Source of the DNA: Solidesulfovibrio magneticus RS-1 | Lineage (GTDB): Bacteria; Desulfobacterota; Desulfovibrionia; Desulfovibrionales; Desulfovibrionaceae | Direction: 5' to 3' | NCBI RefSeq assembly: GCF_000010665.1 | Contig: NC_012796.1 | Coordinates: forward strand, 2,447,501 to 2,511,500 | DNA length: 64,000 nucleotides | In this document: in pieces, positions 36,166 to 47,233 of the stretch | Layout: every line of letters begins with the position of its first letter | Numbering within the stretch: the stretch's first letter is position 1 | Position numbers and translations under genes: made by a program | Notes under the pieces: model-generated | Database searches by the model: none | What the model was told of the DNA's origin: nothing | The model's input: only the letters and a program-made list of their open reading frames with translations

Positions 36166-37992
36166 TTACGAGGATGACAACAAGTCGTCGTCCATGTGGG
36201 CCGCCGGAGGCAATCCCAGGCTTCGGCAGACCGTGGCGGCCAGACGGGTTTGGGACACGCCGTCGGCTGCGGCCAGGGGCAGGTTGGAAAAAAGCGAACC
36301 CGGCACAAAGGAAGCATCCACGCAGTGGTCGCCGGACCATTTTTGGCGGTTGTCGGCGAAGACCTCGCCGCCCGTGCCGCCGATGACCGAGGTCCAGGCC
36401 AGACGGTATGGCGGCCGACAACCGACGATGAGGTCCGGAGCTTCTCCGGCCAGGGGGCCGCTGTAGAGGGCTTCCCGGCGGTGGACGGCGGCGATGGGCG
36501 AGGCCGGACCGTCGGCCAGGGCGGTCAGGCGGGCGGCCAGTTCCCCGGCCAGGGCGTCGGCCTCGCCCAGCGGCACGATGCCTTGCTGTTCGCGGCCGGC
36601 CACATTGAGGCACACCGATCCGAAACCCAGAGCAAAGGCCCGGGTGGCCGACCAGTCCACATGGCGGAACAGTTCCCCGCTGTCGGTCGAATCGTGGGGC
36701 TTAAGCTTCATGTAGCCTTGGCGCACGAGCCAGGCATTGAGGCTGATGGAGCGGGTGTAGGAACAAAAACCGTGATCCGAGCAGACGAAAAGCGCCGTGT
36801 CATCCCCGGCCGCGTCTATGACCTTGCCCACCACGGCGTCCATGCGGGCCAGATGGTCGTCGATGACCGGCCCCAGGCGGGCCGCCTCGGCCGCGTCATA
36901 CAGCGGATGCGTCTGGTCGGCCAACCGCCAAAAGCAGTGCTGGATACGGTCGGAAGTGTCGAAGACCACGGAGAGCAAACCCTCGCGGAACCGGCCCAGT
37001 TCGAAGTCGAGCATGGCCTCGCGCTCGCGGGTCACGTCGTCGCACAGGGCCAGAAACGCCTCGTCGGTCATGACGCCGTCGGTCAGTCCCTTGGTCTCCT
37101 CGGGCATCCCCAGGGTGGAATAGGGGCCGCCAAGGGCGTCGGTCAGCTCGGCGGCGTATCCGGCTGGCGCGGCAATGGGCAGGCAGGGCGCGGCCGGGTC
37201 GATCTGGATGGGACCGAGGTAGAGTTCCAAAGGCTCCAAGCGGCCCAGCCACAGCCGGGTAACGCCGGCCACGGGACTGCCCTGCCCGGTTTCAAAGCGC
37301 ACGGAAAGATACGGCGACCACTGCCCCGGCCCGAGGCTGCCGGATTGGCCGCCAAGGGTGTAGTCCAGTCGTCCGTCCTGGCGGGCCAGGGCCAAGGGGA
37401 CCACGGCCGGAGTCTTGCGGCCGGCGACCACGGCCATGGGGCCTTCCACGGCCAGGGTGGCCTTGCCGTCCACGAACCGCACGGGCACGAACCGGCCCCG
37501 GCCGCCTTGGCCATCTGCTTCTTCGGCGTATTGGACGTAGTTGCCAAGCCGCCCCTTGACGTCGGGCGCGCCGAGTCCGGACAGGACCGTGGCCCCGCCG
37601 AATGCCGGCGGATAGCTCACCGGCCAGCGCACAGCGGTGGTGGGCAGCCCGGCCTTGGCCGCGACCTCGAAAAACGTCTCGCAGTCGTAGGCTGGCAGCG
37701 GCGCGCCGCCCGGGCCGGGACGGGTCAGCGACAGGCGCGGCAGATAGGTCCCCGGGGCACGCACGATGAAGTCGAAAATGCCGTGGCGGCCGGGATTGGT
37801 TCCGGTGGCCAGGCTCGTCCAGGCCACCGGACTCTGGGCCGGATTGGACGTGGCCAGGGAAACGAAACGCCCCCCAGACGCCAGCCGGGCGAGATGGGGC
37901 AGCCGGCCGGCGGCCAGAAGCCGACGACACAGGCCGGGATCAAGGCCGTCGATGCCAAGGACGAGGGCTTTACGAAAGGGCTTTGGCGACAT
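36166..37992 (-). CDS. Alkaline phosphatase superfamily (type I phosphodiesterase/nucleotide pyrophosphatase) protein
   Basis: 608 residues of the metal-dependent phosphatase/phosphodiesterase fold: N-terminal metal site LVLGIDGLDPGLC, SNPAQSPVAWTSLATGTNPG with candidate nucleophile, GRHGIFDFI, then VVFDTSDRIQHCFWR, DDTALFVCSDHGF and the SGDHCVDASFVPG region near the C-terminus. These supply the two-metal ligands. No signal peptide is seen, so it is probably cytoplasmic. Substrate unknown; related proteins act on nucleotides, phospholipids or phosphonates. The ATG at 37992 is preceded by AGGA. It follows the hdrA-like gene by 102 bases. Confidence 0.85.
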   Translation of the reverse strand: MSPKPFRKALVLGIDGLDPGLCRRLLAAGRLPHLARLASGGRFVSLATSNPAQSPVAWTSLATGTNPGRHGIFDFIVRAPGTYLPRLSLTRPGPGGAPLPAYDCETFFEVAAKAGLPTTAVRWPVSYPPAFGGATVLSGLGAPDVKGRLGNYVQYAEEADGQGGRGRFVPVRFVDGKATLAVEGPMAVVAGRKTPAVVPLALARQDGRLDYTLGGQSGSLGPGQWSPYLSVRFETGQGSPVAGVTRLWLGRLEPLELYLGPIQIDPAAPCLPIAAPAGYAAELTDALGGPYSTLGMPEETKGLTDGVMTDEAFLALCDDVTREREAMLDFELGRFREGLLSVVFDTSDRIQHCFWRLADQTHPLYDAAEAARLGPVIDDHLARMDAVVGKVIDAAGDDTALFVCSDHGFCSYTRSISLNAWLVRQGYMKLKPHDSTDSGELFRHVDWSATRAFALGFGSVCLNVAGREQQGIVPLGEADALAGELAARLTALADGPASPIAAVHRREALYSGPLAGEAPDLIVGCRPPYRLAWTSVIGGTGGEVFADNRQKWSGDHCVDASFVPGSLFSNLPLAAADGVSQTRLAATVCRSLGLPPAAHMDDDLLSSS

Positions 37993-38094
37993 GGAGTTCC
38001 TGTTTGGCGACAATCTGGCTGTCGAAAACGGTTCTCCGCATAGCAAAAAATGTGTCGCCTGCCCAGCCCCGAAAAACCCCTCAAAGACCCAAGG

Positions 38095-40155
38095 TCAGGC
38101 CAAACCGGCCAGATAGGCCAAGGCCCGCATGGCCGCCGCCCGTCCTTCGGCCACGGATTCGTCCAGCGGTTTGGGGCCAAGGCACAGGCCGGCGGCGAAA
38201 AGGCCTGGCCGGGGCAGGTCCACGGGCGCGAAGACGGGATGGGCCGGGGCGAAAAAGCCCAGGTGGCCGCGCGGCAGGTCAAAAAGCCCGGCCAGCTCGT
38301 CCAGGCCCGATGGGACCAGGGGCGCGGCCAGGATGACCACATCGGGCCGCAACCGAACATCGCGGCCGAGCAGCCGGTCGATACCGGCCACGACGAGGTC
38401 CGGCCCCAACCGTTCCACCTGGGCCGGCGAGGCAGCGTCGTGGCGGAAAAAGGCCACGCCCAGGCGTCGGGCCTCGGTATACAGGGATTCAAACCGACCG
38501 TAGGTGGTGATGTCGCGGTGAAACACGGCCACCTGGGCGTCGGGCCGGGCTTTTTTGAGTTCCACGGCCGCTTGTAAGGCCTGGGCGCAGCAAGTCCGGG
38601 CGCAGGCGTCGTAGCCGCCCTGCCCTTGGCGCGAACCCACGCACTGGATGAAGGCGGCGAGCCTGGGCGCTTCGTCCGGGCCGGGGTGCAACCGCCGCCA
38701 GTTCTCGAATTCGAGCTGGGTCATGACGCGCGGGTCGCGGCCGTAGAGATGCCCGTCCACCCGGGCTTCGGCCCCGCCCAGGGCCAGCACGGCCGCGCCA
38801 AAGGCGATGTTCCGGCGGCCAGCCGACGTTTCCACTTCGCCGTTCCACTCGCCGGCTTGGCCGGACACCCCGACCAGCCGCGCGCCGCACAGCACCTCAA
38901 TGTTGGGATGGCCAAAGGCTGCCTCGGCCATGGCGGCCACGGCTTGCCGGGTGTCGCTGCCCTTCCAGACCGTCGGGTGCTTTCGGGGATTGCCGCCAAG
39001 GGCGTCGGCTTTTTCAATGAGCACGACCGGAATGCCACTCTCGGCCAGCCCCAGGGAACAAGCCAGCCCGGCCGCCCCGCCGCCGACTACCAGCACGGCC
39101 GGCGTGTCGCGCCGTGGGGTCGGCACGGGAGCCCAGGCCCAGGCCTCCAGGGCGGCGGCCGAGCCTTGCACTGTGGCCATGGCCACATCGGCCGGGCCGG
39201 ACGCGCCGCCGGCCACGAACAGCCCCGGCCGGTTGGTCACGGCCGGGGCAAAGGGGTTTGTCGGCACAAACCCCTGCTTGTCCGTTTCCAGGCCGCAGGC
39301 CGCCGCCAGTTCCCGGCCCTGGGGCGAGGGGCCAAGGCCCACGGCCAACACGGCCAGATCTACCTGGTCAAGGACTTCGCCCCCCTGCTCGTCAATGACC
39401 CGAAAAACCACGCCCCGACCTTCCGGGCCGGGTTCCAGGGTATGGGGCCGGGCATAGCGCACGGCCACGCCCGAGGCTTCGGCGGCATTGGCCAGGGCTT
39501 GGCCTCCCGTACCATGGACGCGCAGGTCCATGGCGTAGATGGTCCGCCGGGCTTCAGGCAAGGCCAGGGCCTGGCGCAGGGAAACGACGCAGCACAGGCT
39601 GGAGCAGGCCGGGCGTTCCTCCGGGCGGCGCATCCGCGAACCCACGCACTGGATAAAGGCCAGCGAAGCCGGCGGCGCGTCGTCGGACGGCCTGCGCACG
39701 CTCCCAGCCACCAGCATGGTTTCGAGTTCGATGCTGGTGATGACGTCGGCGACCGGGCCATAGCCGAAAAAATCGAGTTCACCGGGGTGGTAGGGAACCA
39801 GACCCGTGGCCAGGATCAGGGAGGCGGCCCGCAGTTCCAGTGCCTCCGTTTCGCCGGCTTGCCGGACCGTGAGCACAAGGTCGCCGGGGCTGCCGGTTAC
39901 GCCCAGCAGGCGGCAGCCGCCCAGCCGGCTGATGCGCGGCTGGGCGGCCACGGCCTGGGCCATGGCGTCCAGGGCCAGCCCGGCCGGTTGCCCGGTCTGG
40001 ACCAGGGTGGCCAGATGCCTGGCCGCGCCGCCAAGCATCGGCCCGGCCTCGATAAGCAGGACCTCGCGTCCGGTCGTGGCCAGATCCAGGGCGGCGCGCA
40101 GGCCGGCCGGGCCGGCGCCGGCCACGGCCACAGGCAGGATGGCTTGGGGCTCCAT
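38095..40155 (-). CDS. Tandem HdrA-like flavoprotein
   Basis: 686 residues made of two HdrA-type halves. Each has a dinucleotide fold (VAVAGAGPAGLRAALDLA at about 10-27; VLVVGGGAAGLACSLGLA at 354-371) and the HdrA iron-sulfur pattern FIQCVGSR...C-x3-CC (Cys170/184/188/189 and Cys505/518/522/523). The ferredoxin and MvhD-like domains of classical HdrA are absent. It probably moves electrons through FAD and the clusters with the HdrD-like protein encoded one base upstream. Relatives are QmoA/QmoB and HdrA of sulfate reducers; the exact reaction is unknown. Confidence 0.85.
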   Translation of the reverse strand: MEPQAILPVAVAGAGPAGLRAALDLATTGREVLLIEAGPMLGGAARHLATLVQTGQPAGLALDAMAQAVAAQPRISRLGGCRLLGVTGSPGDLVLTVRQAGETEALELRAASLILATGLVPYHPGELDFFGYGPVADVITSIELETMLVAGSVRRPSDDAPPASLAFIQCVGSRMRRPEERPACSSLCCVVSLRQALALPEARRTIYAMDLRVHGTGGQALANAAEASGVAVRYARPHTLEPGPEGRGVVFRVIDEQGGEVLDQVDLAVLAVGLGPSPQGRELAAACGLETDKQGFVPTNPFAPAVTNRPGLFVAGGASGPADVAMATVQGSAAALEAWAWAPVPTPRRDTPAVLVVGGGAAGLACSLGLAESGIPVVLIEKADALGGNPRKHPTVWKGSDTRQAVAAMAEAAFGHPNIEVLCGARLVGVSGQAGEWNGEVETSAGRRNIAFGAAVLALGGAEARVDGHLYGRDPRVMTQLEFENWRRLHPGPDEAPRLAAFIQCVGSRQGQGGYDACARTCCAQALQAAVELKKARPDAQVAVFHRDITTYGRFESLYTEARRLGVAFFRHDAASPAQVERLGPDLVVAGIDRLLGRDVRLRPDVVILAAPLVPSGLDELAGLFDLPRGHLGFFAPAHPVFAPVDLPRPGLFAAGLCLGPKPLDESVAEGRAAAMRALAYLAGLA

Positions 40156-40156
40156 G

Positions 40157-41485
40157 TCAAAAGCCTCCGTCGAGTTCGGCTTCGAAATGCTGGCGCTGCA
40201 CCCGGAAGCGTTCGCTGGCCGCCTCGACTTCCGCTGCCGTCCAGGGGGTTTCAATCATGGTCTCGGCCACGAGCTGCCAGAGGTATTTGACCTCGTAGCG
40301 GCAGCGGCCGGGATAGAACCGGGGCAGGCGCTTTTGCAGCTGATCGCGGCAGTTGGCGCAGCCGACCACCACCACGTCGGCCCGGCAGGCTTCCAACTGC
40401 TCCACCTTGAACCGGCCGTGGGCGGCGGATTCCTTTTCAAAGGGCATGGGCCAATTGCCGCCGCCGGCCCCGCAGCAATAGTTGTTGGCCCGGTCCGGGG
40501 ACATGGCGACAACGTTTTCGGCACCCACGCAGGCGGCCAGGATGGCCCGGGGTTCGTCGTAGTAGCCCTTGCCGAAATGGCGTTCCAATTCGCGGCCGTG
40601 TTTACAGGCGTCATGCCAGACATAGCTCCGGCCGGCGTTACGGGAGGGGTCGAGAACGAGGCGGCCCGAGGTGATGCGATCCAGGAGGTAGTCGTAGAAA
40701 TAGACGGCGTCCACTTGCCTGGAAGGGTCTTCCAGGGCGCAGGTGGTCAGACCCAGGCGGCAGCCGTAGGAACCGCCGCCGCAGTCCGGGATAAACAGAC
40801 GCGCCGCGCCGAGGTTGCGCATGAGGTCAAGCTTGCGCCGGGCCAGGACCAGGGAGACGTCGGCGTTGCCGGTGAAAAGCCCCCAGTCCTCGGCCTCCCA
40901 GTTGCGCGAGGGCACGGTCCAGTCCTCGCGGGCGTTGTAGAAGATGCGCCACCACCACTTGAGGTCGTCGAAGTCGCCAAAGACTTCCTTGGAATTGAGG
41001 AAGACGAGCAGTTCGGCGTTCTTCTTGTCCACAGGCACATAAAAGCCCGGGCATTCTTCCTCGGCCAGCTCGCCGCCGATGTCGGCCAGGGTGTCGAGGT
41101 AGTCTTCCAGGGGGATGGCCAGGGTGTTGCCGGTCTCCAGCACCGAGGCCACGCCCTTTTCCAAGGTTCCGGGCACGGAAGAACGCGGGGCCAGATCACG
41201 AAGCAGGGCAAAAACGGCCGGCAGGTCGATGCCCATGGGGCAGACATGGGAGCAGCGGCCGCAGGTGGTGCAGACCCAGGGAAAGGCCGAGGCGATGACT
41301 TCGGCCTCCCGGCCCATAGCCACCAGCCGTATGGCCGTGCGCGGATCGAAACCTTCCATGCCTGGCGTGCCGGGGATGGGACAACCGCTGGCGCAGGCCC
41401 CGCAGCCCAGGCAGGATCGGACGTCCAGGGCGCGCAGCCGGTCCTCGGGTTCCGGCAGGGCGGCGGCGAGATCGAGCAGTTCCAT
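40157..41485 (-). CDS. HdrD/DsrK/GlpC-like iron-sulfur protein with CCG domain
   Basis: 442 residues. Two ferredoxin-type [4Fe-4S] motifs at the N-terminus (Cys25/28/31/35 in CLGCGACASGCPIP; Cys72/75/78/82 in CTTCGRCSHVCPMG), a middle domain with a degenerate CCG-like IPDCGGGSYGCRLG, and a full CCG site HDACKHGRELE...NNYCCGAGGG...CANCRDQL. This is the architecture of HdrD, DsrK and GlpC disulfide or quinone-linked reductases. The start was placed at the ATG (41485) with AGGAG upstream. The stop is one base from the HdrA-like start, so the two form one complex. Confidence 0.87.
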   Translation of the reverse strand: MELLDLAAALPEPEDRLRALDVRSCLGCGACASGCPIPGTPGMEGFDPRTAIRLVAMGREAEVIASAFPWVCTTCGRCSHVCPMGIDLPAVFALLRDLAPRSSVPGTLEKGVASVLETGNTLAIPLEDYLDTLADIGGELAEEECPGFYVPVDKKNAELLVFLNSKEVFGDFDDLKWWWRIFYNAREDWTVPSRNWEAEDWGLFTGNADVSLVLARRKLDLMRNLGAARLFIPDCGGGSYGCRLGLTTCALEDPSRQVDAVYFYDYLLDRITSGRLVLDPSRNAGRSYVWHDACKHGRELERHFGKGYYDEPRAILAACVGAENVVAMSPDRANNYCCGAGGGNWPMPFEKESAAHGRFKVEQLEACRADVVVVGCANCRDQLQKRLPRFYPGRCRYEVKYLWQLVAETMIETPWTAAEVEAASERFRVQRQHFEAELDGGF

Positions 41486-41630
41486 GGCGGTCTCCTGGCG
41501 CGGGCATCCAAGGGAAATGCGCCGCGGACGCAAGGCGGCATTGCCGGAAAAAACAACGGTTTCGTGAAGAAAGCGTTGTCCGAACAGCGAACAGGGAGCT
41601 TGCACCAGCCTTGTATGCCAGAGGTAACAT

Positions 41631-41665
41631 GCAGGAAAATAAATTAAAATTGGCTTTTTTCCTGC
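41631..41665. repeat. 9-bp inverted repeat upstream of the hdrD/hdrA-like genes
   Basis: GCAGGAAAA and TTTTCCTGC separated by 17 AT-rich bases, about 150 bases before the hdrD-like start. It could be an operator or a structured leader. Confidence 0.5.
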
Positions 41666-41819
41666 CCGCCCGCCCAGACTGCCAAGAGCTTTGAATTTAC
41701 GGAACAAAATGGGGGAAATAAAAAGTGGTTCCCGTCCAGCGGCAACGCCCGCCTTCTGCACCTCCTGACCGACAAAGAACCCAACCTTCGTCCCAACCCC
41801 TTTAAAACTTTCTCCATAC

Positions 41820-41864
41820 GGGGGGTCTGGGGGCCTCAGGCCCCCAGCCGCCGGAGGCATCTTC
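41820..41864 (-). repeat. GC-rich palindromic repeat, copy D
   Basis: GGGGGGTCTGGGGGCCTCAG, then GCCCCCAGCCGCCGGAGGCA and TCTTC. Reverse orientation. It lies directly downstream of the intrinsic terminator at 41867-41898. Confidence 0.85.
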
Positions 41865-41866
41865 AT

Positions 41867-41898
41867 AAAAAAAAGCGCGCCGGTCGCCCGGCGCGCTT
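41867..41898 (-). terminator. Rho-independent terminator of the carB-purF unit
   Basis: On the minus strand an 11-bp perfect stem AAGCGCGCCGG / CCGGCGCGCTT with a 4-base loop followed by eight T, 24 bases after the small gene's stop. Confidence 0.93.
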
Positions 41899-41922
41899 GC
41901 AATATTCGCTATCTCCAACAAT

Positions 41923-42276
41923 CTACAACATGGCCTGCAACATGGCCATGGGCGTGGCCGAGGGGAGCTTGATGCGCCGGTCGGCCAGGGCCTTGTCGGC
42001 GATACGCGTGAGCCACTCCCGGGAGGTGGTCAGGCTTTGGAAGGTCAGCCAGCCGCGCCCGGTCTCGTCGGTGGCCAGGCCGTAGCCGGCCAGCTCCACC
42101 CGGATGGGTTCGCTCTCGCCCAGGGGCAAGACGTCCACGCGCACGGAGCGCTCGGCGCTTTTGATCTCCAGGGCCAGCACCTCGCCGTAGGGGGCGAGAA
42201 AAGGCTTGGCAGCCGAGAGCAAGAGCTTGGACAGAGACTTGTCCTTGGCCGAGGCCAGATCGATATTGAGGTTCAT
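41923..42276 (-). CDS. Conserved hypothetical protein
   Basis: 117 residues, no recognised family. The N-terminus (MNLNIDLASAKDKSLSKLLL) is helical and the middle carries two beta-like blocks (VRVDVLPLGESEPIRVELAG, GRGWLTFQSLTTSREWLTRI), suggesting a small soluble alpha/beta protein. No cysteines, signal peptide or membrane segment. It starts 6 bases after purF and ends at the strong terminator, so it is the last gene of the purF transcript; a purine-related role is only an inference. Confidence 0.75.
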   Translation of the reverse strand: MNLNIDLASAKDKSLSKLLLSAAKPFLAPYGEVLALEIKSAERSVRVDVLPLGESEPIRVELAGYGLATDETGRGWLTFQSLTTSREWLTRIADKALADRRIKLPSATPMAMLQAML

Positions 42277-42282
42277 GGAGGA

Positions 42283-43698
42283 CTACCAGGAAAGAGCCAG
42301 GGACACGTCGTCCAGGCAGGTTTTGAGTCCCTCGCCGCAGGGCGGGATGATGTAGTTGCCGTCGAAACAGGCCATGCAGTACGGCGGTTCCTGGCTGTTG
42401 CCGCGCACCGACTCCAAAAGGCCCTCGATGGAGAGGTAGTGCAGGGAGTCCAGGCCAATGAAACGGGCGATGTCGTCCACGGACTGGTGGGCGGCGATGA
42501 GTTCGCCCTTGGAGGAGAAGTCGATGCCGTAGAAGCACGGGTAGCGAATGGGCGGACAGGACACGCGCATGTGGATCTCGCGGGCGCCGAGTTCGCGCAG
42601 GCGTTTGACCCGGGTGCGGATGGTGGTGCCGCGCACGATGGAATCCTCGACGATGAGGATGCGCTTGCCCTTGATCATGCTCTTGACCGGATTGAGCTTC
42701 ACCCGGACGCTGAAGTCGCGCATGTCCTGGGAGGGCTGGATGAAGGTGCGGCCCACGTAGTGGTTGCGCACCATGCTCATCTCAAAGGGCAGGCCTGAGG
42801 CCTGGGAATAGCCGATGGCGGCGTAGAAACCGGAGTCGGGGAACGGCATGACGTAATCGGCGTCCACCGGCGCTTCATGGGCCAGGGTGCAGCCCATCTG
42901 CTTGCGGCGTTCGTAGACCACCTCGCCGAAGACCTCGGAGTCGGGCCGGGCGAAGTAGATGAGTTCGAACACGCACTGGCGCACCGGCTGGGGATCGCAG
43001 ATGCGATACGACTGGAGCCGGCGGTCCTGGATGACGAGCATCTCGCCCGGGGCCACCGAGCGGATGGCCTCGGCCTCCATGAGGTCGAAGGCGCAGGTCT
43101 CGGAGGCCAACACGTAGGCGTCGCCCATGCGGCCGAGCATGAGCGGCCGGATGCCGTGGGGATCGCGCACGGCGATGATCTTGTCGTTGCACAAAAGGAG
43201 CAAGGAATAGGAACCCTTGACCTTGTTGCAGGCCTTGATGACGGCTTCTTCCAGGGAACAGCCGTTTAAGTACTTGGCAATGAGGTGGACAATGACCTCG
43301 GAGTCGATGGTGGTCTGGAAGATGGAATCGCTGGCTTCCAGTTCCTCGCGCAGCTCCATGGTGTTGACCAGGTTGCCGTTGTGGGCGATGGCGAGGTTGT
43401 AGTTGCCAAAGCGCACCAGAAAGGGCTGGCAGTTGCGCAAAAGCGACGCGCCCGTGGTGGAATAGCGGATATGCCCCACCGCCACCGAGCCCTTGAGTTC
43501 CTTGCCCAGGTGGCGTTCGCTGAACACGTCGGCGACCAGGCCCATGCCGCGTTGTTCGCGGATGCGCGTGCCGTCCCAGGTGACGATGCCGGCGGACTCC
43601 TGCCCGCGATGTTGCAGGGCGTAGAGGCCGAAGTAGGTCATCCGCGCGGCCTCGGGGTGGCCGTAGATGCCGAACAGTCCGCAATATTCCTTTTTCAT
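42283..43698 (-). CDS. purF: Amidophosphoribosyltransferase (glutamine PRPP amidotransferase)
   Basis: Committed step of purine synthesis: PRPP + Gln to phosphoribosylamine. The 471 residues comprise an N-terminal class II glutaminase domain whose nucleophile would be Cys6 after removal of a five-residue propeptide (MKKEY-CGLFGIYG), with QHRGQESAGI and HNGNLVNTMELRE, and a C-terminal phosphoribosyltransferase domain with the PRPP motif ILIVEDSIVRGTTIRT. Late cysteines (C373 region, CMACFDGNY) fit the iron-sulfur type. It follows carB by 17 bases. Confidence 0.97.
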   Translation of the reverse strand: MKKEYCGLFGIYGHPEAARMTYFGLYALQHRGQESAGIVTWDGTRIREQRGMGLVADVFSERHLGKELKGSVAVGHIRYSTTGASLLRNCQPFLVRFGNYNLAIAHNGNLVNTMELREELEASDSIFQTTIDSEVIVHLIAKYLNGCSLEEAVIKACNKVKGSYSLLLLCNDKIIAVRDPHGIRPLMLGRMGDAYVLASETCAFDLMEAEAIRSVAPGEMLVIQDRRLQSYRICDPQPVRQCVFELIYFARPDSEVFGEVVYERRKQMGCTLAHEAPVDADYVMPFPDSGFYAAIGYSQASGLPFEMSMVRNHYVGRTFIQPSQDMRDFSVRVKLNPVKSMIKGKRILIVEDSIVRGTTIRTRVKRLRELGAREIHMRVSCPPIRYPCFYGIDFSSKGELIAAHQSVDDIARFIGLDSLHYLSIEGLLESVRGNSQEPPYCMACFDGNYIIPPCGEGLKTCLDDVSLALSW

Positions 43699-43715
43699 GA
43701 CGCGCCACCCGGGGC

Positions 43716-46952
<3,237 letters not shown>

Positions 46953-47233
46953 GGCGTGGGGTGGTTTTTTAGAGGGTGAAACGACAAATGCGGAACCGGC
47001 AAGGGATAAGCCAGTTCGCTTGATCGCGCAAGGCCTTTGCGCCCATGGCCCGCCGCCGGCTGACGCCCGGGTCTGGCGCGCCTTGGCAAGGAGCCGGGGG
47101 TGACGGAATTGTTGCATGTTGGCGGCCGCCCGCCGGGACCGGCCGCCCTTCCTTGACTTCCGCTCTGCCTTGATTAAAAAAGCCTGTTTCTCCGGCGTCG
47201 CGCCGAAGCTGGAATCAAGCGCAAGGACCCGTC
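46953..47233. other. 281-base divergent intergenic region (carB / ileS)
   Basis: Separates divergent carB and ileS. A possible weak -35-like TTGACT at 47153 precedes an A-rich TTAAAAAA near 47175 on the ileS side. No T-box, other riboswitch or small gene was recognised. Confidence 0.5.

Larger units (their letters stand above)
41486..41922. other. 437-base intergenic region with an inverted repeat, repeat copy D and a terminator
   Basis: Upstream region of the hdrD-like gene. It contains a 9-bp inverted repeat (GCAGGAAAA 41631-41639 / TTTTCCTGC 41657-41665) enclosing an AT-rich loop, repeat copy D (41820-41864) and the terminator of the preceding purF-linked gene (41867-41898). No convincing coding sequence. 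Confidence 0.7.

Noticed and set aside
46953-47233. A T-box leader for ileS
   Set aside because: No T-box sequence or specifier-loop structure was recognised in the 281-base region.
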